64,000 nt of DNA from Acidobacteria bacterium AB60 (GTDB taxonomy: Bacteria > Acidobacteriota > Terriglobia > Terriglobales > Acidobacteriaceae), in NCBI GenBank assembly GCA_008682415.1, contig VANK01000002.1:558001-622000 (forward strand). Reading direction: 5' to 3'. The notes beneath the pieces are model-generated. The model saw only the letters and a program-made list of their open reading frames with translations, made no database searches and was not told the origin of the DNA. A program made the position numbers and the translations under genes. This document shows positions 23,539 to 32,125 of the stretch, piece after piece; position 1 is the first letter of the stretch; each line of letters begins with the position of its first letter.

Positions 23539-26190
23539 TCACCAAGTGAGCGTGACGGTCATGGACTTCCAGCCGTCGCCTTCCGGGAAGCTGATGGACA
23601 GGACTGGTGGTCCTGCGTCCCGACTCGTTCCGGTCGACTCATTGAGGCGCGCCCCTTCCGCGGCGGGTTTGATGGATGGCGACGCTAGGACGAGAGGAAT
23701 CGATACGCGCGTACCCGCCGGCGCTTCCAGATGGAGCACCAGCCTCCGGTCACCATACTCCTGGTGCGTTACGCGGAAGAGGCGCGTCCGTTCGCCGGGC
23801 AACGGCTGTTGCAACGGAGACGCAATCTCAACGGCATGCCGCGGGATGGTGATCGCGGCCGCGCCTTGATTCTTTGCGCCGGGCTGCGAGCTGACGATCC
23901 GAAGATCGGAGGGATGGTTCAAGTTGACCGAGACTGCGCCGCCGGATTGACGGAAGCTGAGATCCACAGTGCTTTGTCCAACCCGAAGGTTCCGGACGGT
24001 TGCCGATTCCCAGTTGGCGGGCAGATGCGGGTTTACCGTGATCGTCTTCGCCGTCGCATCCACATCAATGCCGAAGAGGCCGCGGAGGATGGGCGTGATC
24101 ACCATGGCGCTGGACCAGAGCTGGTGGCTCGTACTTCTTCCAAAAGGAACGAAGAAATCACCGCTGAGAAGTTCGGTGACCGCGCCGAGGTCCTGGGCTT
24201 GGGTGAGGTTGGCGTTCTCCCGCAGCATCTGGTAGCCGGCCAGGGGCTGGCCGCCGCGATACTCGGCCATCGCGGCCCAGCCGGTGAAGAGCGGCCACAC
24301 GGAGCCCTGGTGGTAGCTCATGCCGTCGTAGATCTTCTCTTCGTTGGAGACATCGCGGAGGCCCCAGTCGGTGTTGAGCGTGTGGGAGGCGAGCTGCTCG
24401 AGGCACCCGTCGGGAAAAACGAGCACCGACCCTTTGCCGTTCGCTTTGCTGGCACCTGGCAGCGCAGACCACCACGCAAGCGCCGGATAGACGGTTGTCG
24501 TGCGATCGAGTGAACCGTCCGCGTTCCGGCTGAACGCGTAGCACTTCTTCTCCTCGTCGTAGAACTGCTGATTGATCGTCCTCGCAATCGATTCGGCGCG
24601 GGACTTCGCGTCGAGCGACTTTTCCTTGTCTCCCAGCAGCGACTCGATCTCTCCCATCGCCGCCGAGGCCTGCTGATCGAGGAGCGCGAGATAGATCTCC
24701 TGGTGAGGCATCCCGCCGGGCCAGCTCTCCACCCATCCGGTGCCCTGGCGGTTGTCGTAGATGCCGTTTCCCCCGTGTTCCGAGTCTGGCGCGTGACCGG
24801 TCTCGAAGGCCCACGCCTTTTCCACCGCGTCCTTGTGGGCCTTGAGGAAATCGATGTCGCCGCCGGCGCGCACGTAGTCGAGCATGGCCATGAGGAAGAG
24901 CGGCGTGGAGTCGGCGGCCGCGTACATGTAGGGGAACTGCTGCCAGTCGATAGCGGGCGCGGTCTGCGAGTACTCGTGCATGATCTTGCCGTCGGCGCGC
25001 TGGCGATGGATGAGGAACTCCAACTCGGAGCGGCTCAGAGAGAAGTCGCCGAAGCCATTGACGGCGTAGAGGGTGTAGAGGGCGTCGCGACCGAAGAACC
25101 AGCCAAAACCGGGGCGGGCGGAGTCGCCGGAGGCGTAGTAGCCGGCCACGAGGCCGGTTTCGTTATCCGAGGGACGAGAGGCGAGAGACGAGAGGCGAGA
25201 GGAGTCGGGGCTCCAGGGTTTGGCCTTGAGTTGCTCGATGGAGACGACGGCCCACTGGAAGGCTTCGTTCAGGCTCTTGTCGGGCGTTTCGATGGAGACG
25301 GAGTTGGCCAGGAGCTTGTTGTAGCTCTCGGCGTGTGCCTGGTAGAGCGCGGGGATGGACTCGTTCAGCTTTTCGAGAGTGGCCCCGAGAGCCTGCGCGT
25401 TGGCTGCCGCCGGGTTGGTGCCCACGGCCATGAGGAGGGGATAGAGCTTGCCTGTGTCGGTTGCTGGATCGACGCGGACCTTCAACTCGACGGGATGGAC
25501 CTGCGGCCGCTCCTGATAAGGCGCGAGAATGCCGGAGCGCGCGTTGGGAATGGTGATGGCGGCGGCGAGATCGGGATAGTCGGCATGCAGAACATAGAAG
25601 CCGTTGAGGCCGCCGGACTGCACCTTGCCGTCGGCGACGCCGGGGATCCACTCGGGGCTGGGATGGCCTTCGTTGCGCATGGGCCACATGAACTCGAGAT
25701 TCGGCGTGAAGCGGAAGGTGAAGTCGGTGGGATGGAGGCAGTCGAACTGAAACAGCACGACGGGTCCGGTTCCCGAGGGTCCGGTTTCGGGCGAGAACAT
25801 GATCTGCCGCACGGTGAAGGCGATGTGCGCGTAGGTGATGACGGTGCGGTCGGGGCGCACCTCGATGGCGGCCGACTGCTGGTTGACGTCGACGGGGACG
25901 GAGTAGCCCTCGACGTCGGCTTCGATGGTGAGGTGACTGAGCACCTTCACCGGAAGAAGCCACGACTCGAAGCTCCCGTCCTGCTGGCCGAGGAGGACGC
26001 CGCGCTCTCCGGCGACGGTGAAGGGCTTGAGCGCTTCCGTGGGTGCCTGGATGACGGGGCCTGCGGTCTGGAACGCGATGGGGGCGACCGGGCGAAAGTG
26101 CGGCGTGGGGCCGGAGGGTTGGGCGGTTGCGATTGCGGGAACGAGAAAGAGGAGTGCGGCAAGCGTGAAGCGGGAGATGCTCTTCGGCAT
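23539..26190 (-). CDS. secreted glycogen-debranching-like (alpha/alpha)6 glycosidase
   Basis: 883 residues from ATG 26190 with a signal peptide (RFTLAALLFLVPAIATAQ). An N-terminal beta-rich domain (to about residue 330) precedes an (alpha/alpha)6 barrel with GWFFGRDALYTLYAVNGFGDF, GGMPHQEIYLALL and SYHQGSVWPLFTGWAAMAE, matching the C-terminal domain of amylo-alpha-1,6-glucosidases and related six-hairpin glycosidases. A C-terminal beta domain follows. A run of heptad repeats is inserted in frame near base 25171 (peptide SSRLSSLASRPSD). The gene lies downstream of a TonB-dependent receptor, suggesting glycan uptake. The exact substrate is unknown. Confidence 0.83.
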   Translation of the reverse strand: MPKSISRFTLAALLFLVPAIATAQPSGPTPHFRPVAPIAFQTAGPVIQAPTEALKPFTVAGERGVLLGQQDGSFESWLLPVKVLSHLTIEADVEGYSVPVDVNQQSAAIEVRPDRTVITYAHIAFTVRQIMFSPETGPSGTGPVVLFQFDCLHPTDFTFRFTPNLEFMWPMRNEGHPSPEWIPGVADGKVQSGGLNGFYVLHADYPDLAAAITIPNARSGILAPYQERPQVHPVELKVRVDPATDTGKLYPLLMAVGTNPAAANAQALGATLEKLNESIPALYQAHAESYNKLLANSVSIETPDKSLNEAFQWAVVSIEQLKAKPWSPDSSRLSSLASRPSDNETGLVAGYYASGDSARPGFGWFFGRDALYTLYAVNGFGDFSLSRSELEFLIHRQRADGKIMHEYSQTAPAIDWQQFPYMYAAADSTPLFLMAMLDYVRAGGDIDFLKAHKDAVEKAWAFETGHAPDSEHGGNGIYDNRQGTGWVESWPGGMPHQEIYLALLDQQASAAMGEIESLLGDKEKSLDAKSRAESIARTINQQFYDEEKKCYAFSRNADGSLDRTTTVYPALAWWSALPGASKANGKGSVLVFPDGCLEQLASHTLNTDWGLRDVSNEEKIYDGMSYHQGSVWPLFTGWAAMAEYRGGQPLAGYQMLRENANLTQAQDLGAVTELLSGDFFVPFGRSTSHQLWSSAMVITPILRGLFGIDVDATAKTITVNPHLPANWESATVRNLRVGQSTVDLSFRQSGGAVSVNLNHPSDLRIVSSQPGAKNQGAAAITIPRHAVEIASPLQQPLPGERTRLFRVTHQEYGDRRLVLHLEAPAGTRVSIPLVLASPSIKPAAEGARLNESTGTSRDAGPPVLSISFPEGDGWKSMTVTLTW
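25171..25205. repeat. period-7 repeat array R3 inside the glycosidase gene
   Basis: Units GGGACGA, GAGGCGA, GAGACGA, GAGGCGA, GAGGAGT on the plus strand. Read on the coding strand it gives SSRLSSLASR in frame, an insertion between the N-domain and the barrel. Confidence 0.75.
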
Positions 26191-26233
26191 TGGTTTTCTT
26201 CCTGGACTGCGGCTCAACGGGAGAAGTGTATAT

Positions 26234-26275
26234 GAGAGACGAGTTTCGAGTTGCGAGTCTCGAGTTGCGAGAGGC
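26234..26275. repeat. period-7 repeat array R4
   Basis: Units GAGAGAC, GAGTTTC, GAGTTGC, GAGTCTC, GAGTTGC, GAGAGGC, lying between the TonB-receptor terminator and the glycosidase start. Confidence 0.75.
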
Positions 26276-26308
26276 AAGAAAAACGGGCGGCTCGTGAAGA
26301 GCCGCCCG
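26275..26308 (-). terminator. intrinsic terminator of the leftward TonB-dependent receptor
   Basis: CGGGCGGCTC (26284-26293) pairs perfectly with GAGCCGCCCG (26299-26308) around a 5-nt loop. On the minus strand the stem is followed by TTTTTCTT. Confidence 0.85.
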
Positions 26309-26332
26309 CTGGTCCAGAGGATTGCAGTGGTG

Positions 26333-29300
26333 TTAGAAGGTGTACTTGGCCCAGAAGCGGAGGGCGCGGTTGTTGGCTTCGCGCACCTGCTCCGTGTTCA
26401 GGAACGTCGGGGTTCCCACGAAGAGGAGGTTGATGTTGGGCAGAGGATCAGGCCCCACGTTGTTGTGGTTGGCGATATTCTGCGCCTCGGCGCGGAGGAC
26501 GAATTGTCCGCGCTCAACGTGAAGGAAGCTGGTAGGGATGGCCTTCTCCAGCGCCACATCGTTGTACATGGTGCCCGGGTTCAGGTAGCTGTTGCGGCCG
26601 ATCTCCTGGCGGGAGTAGCCGGAGAGGACCGGAACGAGCCAGTGGACGCTGTTGGGGTCGACGGGGTTGAGCGCGCCGGATTGGTTGTTGGCGGCCAAGT
26701 CGTAGTAGGTTCCGGGCGTGCCGGGGTTGTTATCGGCGTCAGAGACGAAGGAGCCATCGATGCCCACGGTGCTGAAGGGCGCGCGCGGGTTGCCGACCAG
26801 CGGACGGTCGTTGGCATTGCTGCCGTCGCCGTTGATGTCGAGCCCGCCGAGGTTGACGGTGGAGTACGCGCCGGACTGGAAGCGCGAGGCGCCGGAGATG
26901 GTCCAGTGCCGCGTGATCGCACTGAGAACCGCATCAGTGCCCTTGTTGTCGCTGCGCAGGCCGGTGGGGCTCCAGACGTAGGTGATGGCCGCGTAATGGC
27001 GGTGATCGTAGGAGGAGTTGCCCCAGTCGAAGCGGCGTCCGCCGGGGGCCAGGTCCGCGTCGTAGGAGGTGGACTGGCCGGAGGTGGTGAAGACCTCGGA
27101 TCCGTCGTCGAGGGTCTTGGAGTAGGTGTAGGACCCGTAGATGGCGAGGCCGTGGACGAAGTTGCGGCGCACGCCTACCTCAAGGCCGTTGTATTGCGAG
27201 TCGGCAAAGTTGCCGCGGGCGTTGACGGCGCCGCGCGAGGGATTGAGCCGCGATCCGGTGTTGGGATCGAAGAAGTTGTACTGCTGGTTGGCGAAGAGTT
27301 TGACGCCGCGGTTGCCGACGTAGGTGGCGCTGACGGCGACCTGCCAGGGGAACTGGTGCTCGACGCCGAGGTTGTACTCGATGGAGTAGGGGGCGACCAG
27401 GTTCTTGACCACGCTGGTGACGGAAGACCGTGGGTTCAGCTTGTCAGGAATTTGGGAGATGAGGCCGGTGGCGTTGGCCAGGCCGTTGCCCTTGGTGGAG
27501 GTGAGGGTGCCGGCGACGGCGTTAGGCGCGCTCTGGGCCTCGTTGAGGGCGATGTTAGTGAAGTCCGAGTCGTAGAACATGCCGAAGCCGCCGCGGACGA
27601 CCGTCTTTCCGTCAGAGAAGGGTCCGTTGTGCGGGGTGTAAGCGAAACCCACGCGAGGAGCAAAGTCCTTGGTGTCAGGCGACACCTTGAAGACGGTGTC
27701 GATGGGCGCGTAGGGGTTGTTGGGATCGATGGCGGGATAGGGGAGGATATTCTCCGGCGAGGTGAAGTAGTCGTAACGGATGCCGAGGTTGACGGTGAGG
27801 TCGGCGGTCACCTTGATGTCGTCCTGGGCGAAGCCGCCGGAGCGCCAGCTGTGGGGATCCATGCGGGTGCTGCCGAAGGTGCGGGTGGCGGCGCCGGAGG
27901 GCCCGAGCTGGTTGAGCAGGAAGTTGCCTTCGGCGGTAGAGCCGGAGCCGCCGGCGGCGAAGGTCAGAGTGCCATTGGCGTTCTGGGAGACGAGATCCTT
28001 CTCAATGCGGCGGCCGATGTCGGCGCCCATGCGGAGGGTCTGGCGTCCGCGCGTCCAGGTGATGGTGTCCTGGAACTGGTACATGTCCTGGCCGCGGCCC
28101 TGGGGGAAGCCCTGGTTGAAGCCCAGGCTGGTGACGTCGGGGCTGTTGGGATTGCCGAGAGTCAGGGTGGGCGCCGTGTAGAGCGGGTTGGCGATGGTGG
28201 AGGGCAGGGGCGCGAAGTAGAAGTGCAGCCTGGTCTCGGCGACACGGAACTCGTTGAGGAGTGAGGGCGCGAAGATGTGGGTCCAGGTGCCCTGGCCGAG
28301 CTCGGAGGGTCCGCCCTGATAGGTGTCGAAGCCGGGCAGCGAGGTGCTGTTGGCGAAAAAGTCGGGCGTCAGGCTGCTGCGGTCATGCAGGTAGCGGACG
28401 GTGAAGGTGTCGGCCGACCGCGGGGTGTAGTCGATGCGGTAGGTCCACTGGGTGTCGGGATTCTGCTCGGGAACGCCGGGGCGGCGGAAGAGGTCGATGC
28501 CCAGTTGGCAGTCGGGGCTGGAGGCCGGGCAGGCTGCGCCCAGGCTCTGCGAGGAGACGTTGCCGAAGTCGAGGAAGTTGTTGAGGTAAGAGGCGTTGGA
28601 GAGGTACTGGAGCAGCAGGGCCGCATTGGTGGCGGTGGTGCCGCTGCCGGCGGCCAGGCTCTGCAGGAGAGCGACGCCCTGGGCGTTGGGGAGCTGCACC
28701 TGGGCCGCCTGCTCGTTGCCGTAGAAGCGGGACCACTGCGCCGCGCCGAAGGCGAAGAGCTTGTCTTTGAAGATGGGGCCGCCGGCGGTGAAGCCGTACT
28801 GGTGCTGATTGAAACGGGTCTTGTTGCCGTGGTCCTTGGGGGTGATCTGGCGGGTCTGGCCGTCGGTGGCGTTGAGGCCGGAGCCGGAGTAGAGCTCCCA
28901 GGCCGAGCCGTGGAAGCTGTTGGTGCCTCCCTTGGTGATGAGATTGACGACGCCGCCGGAGGCGCGGCCGAACTCGGCCGGGGCGTTGTGGGTGTAGACG
29001 ACGGTGTCGGCGTACATGTCGGGGATCTGTGGCTGGACGGCCTGGCCGCCGATGCTGGCGTCGTTGATCTCTTCGCCATCGATCATGTAGTTGTTGGCGC
29101 GGGGCCGGGCGCCGCTCACCTGAATGCTTTCGCCGTTGGAGAAGTTGGAGTTGCTGACCAGCTGCACGCCGGGAACGGTGGTCAGGACCTCGATGGGATT
29201 GAGGGTGAAGATGGGCAGCTTGGCGAGGGCTTCGCTGGGGATGTCGCCGGAGAGCGCGCCGTTCTCGCTGTTAAGCAGCACCTGGTCGGCGGTCACGGAG

Positions 29301-29683
29301 ACGGACTCGCTGACCTGGCCCAGCTTGAGCACGGGATCGTAAGAGACCACCAGCGAGGGAGAGACGTTGATGTCGTTGACCTCAAATTGTTCGAAACCGG
29401 CGGCCTCGACGTGGAGCTTGTAGTGACCCGCGGGCAGGCCGTCGAAGCGGTAGGCTCCGATGTCACTGGTCTGGGCGGTGCGGGTCTCGCCGGTGGCGAG
29501 GCTGGTGGTGCGCACCTGCGCGCCGGTGAGGGCGGCGCCACTGGCGTCGCGGACGATGCCGGTGAGGGCACCCAAGCTGGTCTGGGCAAATGCCGTCGGG
29601 CATAGAGAAGAAGAAAGGTTGGCGACGGTGATGCCAGCTAACAGCAGAAACATCGCCGATATGGTTCGCCTGAATGCGTTCAC
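26333..29683 (-). CDS. Oar-like TonB-dependent receptor with carboxypeptidase-regulatory-like N-domain
   Basis: 1,116 residues. The GTG at 29683 is preceded by GGGGAG and starts a signal peptide (FRRTISAMFLLLAGITVANL then ending near AFAQ). The N-terminal beta-sandwich (GALTGIVRDASGAALTGAQV to YKLHVEAAGFEQFEV) is followed by a plug (ESIQVSGARPRANNYMIDGE, GRASGGVVNLITKGGTNSFH) and a 22-strand-type barrel ending in LRFWAKYTF. These receptors import large ligands or act in surface assembly. Its own terminator separates it from the glycosidase downstream, but the two may serve the same glycan. Confidence 0.93.
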   Translation of the reverse strand: MNAFRRTISAMFLLLAGITVANLSSSLCPTAFAQTSLGALTGIVRDASGAALTGAQVRTTSLATGETRTAQTSDIGAYRFDGLPAGHYKLHVEAAGFEQFEVNDINVSPSLVVSYDPVLKLGQVSESVSVTADQVLLNSENGALSGDIPSEALAKLPIFTLNPIEVLTTVPGVQLVSNSNFSNGESIQVSGARPRANNYMIDGEEINDASIGGQAVQPQIPDMYADTVVYTHNAPAEFGRASGGVVNLITKGGTNSFHGSAWELYSGSGLNATDGQTRQITPKDHGNKTRFNQHQYGFTAGGPIFKDKLFAFGAAQWSRFYGNEQAAQVQLPNAQGVALLQSLAAGSGTTATNAALLLQYLSNASYLNNFLDFGNVSSQSLGAACPASSPDCQLGIDLFRRPGVPEQNPDTQWTYRIDYTPRSADTFTVRYLHDRSSLTPDFFANSTSLPGFDTYQGGPSELGQGTWTHIFAPSLLNEFRVAETRLHFYFAPLPSTIANPLYTAPTLTLGNPNSPDVTSLGFNQGFPQGRGQDMYQFQDTITWTRGRQTLRMGADIGRRIEKDLVSQNANGTLTFAAGGSGSTAEGNFLLNQLGPSGAATRTFGSTRMDPHSWRSGGFAQDDIKVTADLTVNLGIRYDYFTSPENILPYPAIDPNNPYAPIDTVFKVSPDTKDFAPRVGFAYTPHNGPFSDGKTVVRGGFGMFYDSDFTNIALNEAQSAPNAVAGTLTSTKGNGLANATGLISQIPDKLNPRSSVTSVVKNLVAPYSIEYNLGVEHQFPWQVAVSATYVGNRGVKLFANQQYNFFDPNTGSRLNPSRGAVNARGNFADSQYNGLEVGVRRNFVHGLAIYGSYTYSKTLDDGSEVFTTSGQSTSYDADLAPGGRRFDWGNSSYDHRHYAAITYVWSPTGLRSDNKGTDAVLSAITRHWTISGASRFQSGAYSTVNLGGLDINGDGSNANDRPLVGNPRAPFSTVGIDGSFVSDADNNPGTPGTYYDLAANNQSGALNPVDPNSVHWLVPVLSGYSRQEIGRNSYLNPGTMYNDVALEKAIPTSFLHVERGQFVLRAEAQNIANHNNVGPDPLPNINLLFVGTPTFLNTEQVREANNRALRFWAKYTF

Positions 29684-30125
29684 GAATGTATCTCCCCGCG
29701 GGGTTAAAGGGTTAGAAGATCGGGTTACGATGGCGTGCGTTCGAATGGGGCCCGAGGGGGCCGCGGTGCAAGTGCACCGTGCGGAGCGCATGGCGTCGAG
29801 CGGCCACGTCGTTCCTGCAGTTTGTGGCAAGGAAGATGCAATCCACACACCACGGATGAACAGCTCGTCACAAAGGGCAGCCGTTCGTCACTAGATGGCT
29901 GAGGGGAAGTTTTTTAAATTTTGCGGTTGGGTGTGCGCCGGAGGTGTGGTCGGGAATGGTGGCACGACCGGCATCCAGAAATTGATAGAAATGAAAGAGC
30001 CCCTATGATTATTAGTATTTTGGCGATAGATCCAGCTCACACGCGTTCTTTGCCGGGAAGATCTATCCTGATTCCCATCATACGTTTAGAGTGGACTCGA
30101 ATGTATGCTTGGGCGGCTTCGCGCG
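29684..30125. other. 442-bp intergenic region between a TonB receptor and accD
   Basis: It contains the leftward promoter region of the receptor and an AT-rich patch near 29910-29930. A rightward promoter-like pair TTGATA (29982-29987) and TATGAT (30004-30009), 16 bp apart, has no gene behind it except antisense accD. An inverted repeat GATAGATC (30025-30032) / GATCTATC (30060-30067) may end accD transcripts. No gene seen. Confidence 0.4.
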
Positions 30126-31010
30126 CTAGCAGGCCTTCGCCCGGGGTGGTCCCACCTGAAGAAAAGCAAGAGCGCGATCGATGTAGTTCTTCAGGTCGCG
30201 GCGATGCACGACCGCGTCGAGGAAGCCTTTTTCGAGGAGGAACTCGGAGCGTTGGAAGCCTTCGGGGAGCTTCTGGCGGATGGTCTGTTCGATGACGCGG
30301 GGGCCGGCGAAGCCGATGAGGGCGCCGGGTTCGGCGATATTGAGGTCGCCCAGCATGGCGAAGCTGGCGGTGACACCGCCGGTGGTGGGGTCGGTGAGGA
30401 CGCAGATGTAGGGGAGCCCGGCGTCGTCGAGCTGAGCGAGGGCGGTGGAGATCTTGGCCATCTGCATGAGGCTTACGACGCCTTCCATCATGCGGGCGCC
30501 GCCGGAGGCGGCCACCACGATGAGAGGTTTGCGGCCGATGCGGGCGCGGTCGACAGCCCGGGCGATGGTTTCGCCGACGACGGCACCCATGGATCCGCCG
30601 ATGAAGGCGTACTCCATGGCGCTGAGCACTACGTCGTGGGATCCGAGCTCTCCGACAGCGTTGAGGATGGCATCGTCGAGGCCGGTCTCCTCCTGGGCCT
30701 TGCGGAGGCGCTGCTTGTAGGACTTGACGTCAGAGAAGTTGAGCGGATCGGTGGAGCGCAGGCCGGCGTCGACCAGTTCGTACCCGGGCTCGAGCAGCAT
30801 CTCGATCCGCTGGCGGGCGCCCAGCTTGAAGTGATGCTGGCACTTGGGGCAGACGTTGAGATTGGCGGCGAGATCGGCCTTCCAGATGGCCTGGCGGCAG
30901 CCGAGGCACTTCACCCACAGGCCATCGGTGCGGACCCGCTTGCTGTCAGTCTGTTCGAGAACCGGCTGTCCGGACTCGTAATCGCCACTCTCTCGCTTGA
31001 ACCAGGACAT
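30126..31010 (-). CDS. accD: acetyl-CoA carboxylase carboxyltransferase beta subunit
   Basis: 294 residues. The N-terminal zinc ribbon has Cys at 35, 38, 54 and 57 (VKCLGCRQ, VCPKCQHH). The carboxyltransferase core includes VVAASGGARMMEGVVSLMQM, LTDPTTGGVTASFAMLGD and IGFAGPRVIEQT. With AccA it transfers carboxyl from biotin to acetyl-CoA, the first step of fatty-acid synthesis. accA is not in the window. It follows cobO by 56 bp on the same strand. Confidence 0.97.
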   Translation of the reverse strand: MSWFKRESGDYESGQPVLEQTDSKRVRTDGLWVKCLGCRQAIWKADLAANLNVCPKCQHHFKLGARQRIEMLLEPGYELVDAGLRSTDPLNFSDVKSYKQRLRKAQEETGLDDAILNAVGELGSHDVVLSAMEYAFIGGSMGAVVGETIARAVDRARIGRKPLIVVAASGGARMMEGVVSLMQMAKISTALAQLDDAGLPYICVLTDPTTGGVTASFAMLGDLNIAEPGALIGFAGPRVIEQTIRQKLPEGFQRSEFLLEKGFLDAVVHRRDLKNYIDRALAFLQVGPPRAKAC

Positions 31011-31066
31011 CGGACCTCACAGGATAACGAAGGAACTGCGTGGGCGGGTTGCCGCCCGGAGCCGCA

Positions 31067-31603
31067 TCAATATTCTATTCCGCGCTGGGCGAGGATCCCT
31101 TTTTGGTAGGCATGCTTCACCTCGCGCATCTCGGTTACGGTATCGGCCAGCTCTACAAGGCTGGGGTGGGCGTTGCGACCGGTCAGGATGACGTTGACCA
31201 TCTCGGGCCGGGCGCGCAGGGTCTCGGCGACCTGGGCGGGATCGAGCATGCCGTAGCCGATGGCGTAGTTGATCTCGTCGAGAACGACCAGATCCCAATC
31301 GCCGGAGAGGATGGCGGCGCGCGCCTCGTCCCAGGCGGCCTCCACCAGGCGAATGTCTTCCGGATCGGTCTCCGCGCCGCCGACCTTCACGAAGCCTCGG
31401 CCCATCTGGCGGATGACGAAGTTCTCGCCGAAGGTGGCGATGGAGTCGAGCTCGCCGTAGTGCCATGAGCCCTTGAGGAACTGCAGCACGAGGACGCGCA
31501 TCCCGTTGCCGGCGGCGCGCAGCGCGGTGCCAAGGGCGGCGGTCGTCTTGCCCTTGCCGGGGCCCGTATTGATAAGGATCAGTCCGTGACGGGATTCAGT
31601 CAT
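31067..31603 (-). CDS. cobO: corrinoid adenosyltransferase (CobO/BtuR family)
   Basis: 178 residues from ATG 31603. The P-loop TGPGKGKTTAALGTALRA (from residue 13), VLQFLKG, LDEINYAIGYGML and ILTGRNAHPSLVELAD are the family signatures. It adenosylates cob(I)alamin or cob(I)yrinate a,c-diamide. No other cobalamin gene is nearby, so it may serve salvage. The frame continues upstream through heptad array R5, which would add a spurious LLFPVPYSLFPAF peptide; this is why the start at 31603 was chosen. Confidence 0.92.
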   Translation of the reverse strand: MTESRHGLILINTGPGKGKTTAALGTALRAAGNGMRVLVLQFLKGSWHYGELDSIATFGENFVIRQMGRGFVKVGGAETDPEDIRLVEAAWDEARAAILSGDWDLVVLDEINYAIGYGMLDPAQVAETLRARPEMVNVILTGRNAHPSLVELADTVTEMREVKHAYQKGILAQRGIEY

Positions 31604-31608
31604 AAAAG

Positions 31609-31666
31609 CAGGGAACAGGGAATAGGGAACAGGGAACAACAAACGACGGCAAGAGACAGAGTACAA
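31609..31666. repeat. period-7 repeat array R5
   Basis: Units GCAGGGA, ACAGGGA, ATAGGGA, ACAGGGA, ACAACAA, ACGACGG, CAAGAGA, CAGAGTA, between rlmH and cobO. The first four are near-perfect and the rest degenerate. Confidence 0.7.
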
Positions 31667-31678
31667 GGTCCGGACGGG

Positions 31679-32125
31679 TCAGTGGCCGGTGTGGTAGGGG
31701 TGGCCGGTGAGGATGGTGGAGGCGCGGTAGAGCTGCTCGGCCAAGACGAGGCGCGCCAGGGCGTGAGCCATGGTGAGGGAGCCGAGTGAGAGGAGGAGCT
31801 GGGCGCGCGCGCGGTCTTGCTCGGCCCAGCCGCTGGCGGGGCCAATGGCGAAGACGACGCGCGGAGCACCGTCGTCCCGCTGCCGTCCCAGCCAGGTGGC
31901 GAATGCCTCGGAGGAAAACTGCTTTCCGCGGCTGTCGAGGAGGACGAGGACGGGGACGCGTCCGGGGGGGCGGTCCAGGGAGTCGAAGAGAGCGCGCCCG
32001 GTCCGGAACGCGGGCGCCTCGGTGCGCGCGAAGGCCCCCAGCCGGTTCAAATAGAGGTGGGTGAGCTGTTCAAACGCGTCGGCGGCCGGGAAGCGGGGGC
32101 CGATGTGCGCCAGGGTCAGAATCAT
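31679..32125 (-). CDS. rlmH: 23S rRNA (pseudouridine-1915-N3)-methyltransferase
   Basis: 148 residues from ATG 32125 (MILTLAHIGPR); the ATG at 32137 is an alternative. The SPOUT-class knot is visible in VLVLLDSRGKQFSSEAFATW, VVFAIGPASGW and LLSLGSLTMAHALARLVLAEQLYRA, ending in HPYH. RlmH homologues are about 155 residues. rsfS and nadD, frequent neighbours of rlmH, lie about 4 kb away beyond a TonB receptor, as if the cluster had been interrupted. Confidence 0.93.
   Translation of the reverse strand: MILTLAHIGPRFPAADAFEQLTHLYLNRLGAFARTEAPAFRTGRALFDSLDRPPGRVPVLVLLDSRGKQFSSEAFATWLGRQRDDGAPRVVFAIGPASGWAEQDRARAQLLLSLGSLTMAHALARLVLAEQLYRASTILTGHPYHTGH

Noticed and set aside
26018..28264. Long rightward open frame (748 codons) opposite the TonB receptor and glycosidase
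   Set aside because: It is the antisense of conserved leftward genes; the peptide is Gly/Val/Arg low-complexity with no domain, a GC-rich codon-mirror artefact.
28277..29605. Second long rightward open frame (442 codons) opposite the TonB receptor
   Set aside because: Same mirror artefact; no ribosome site or domain.
29960..29976. sigma-54-like TGGCACGACCGGC
   Set aside because: GG-to-GC spacing is 8 bp instead of 10.
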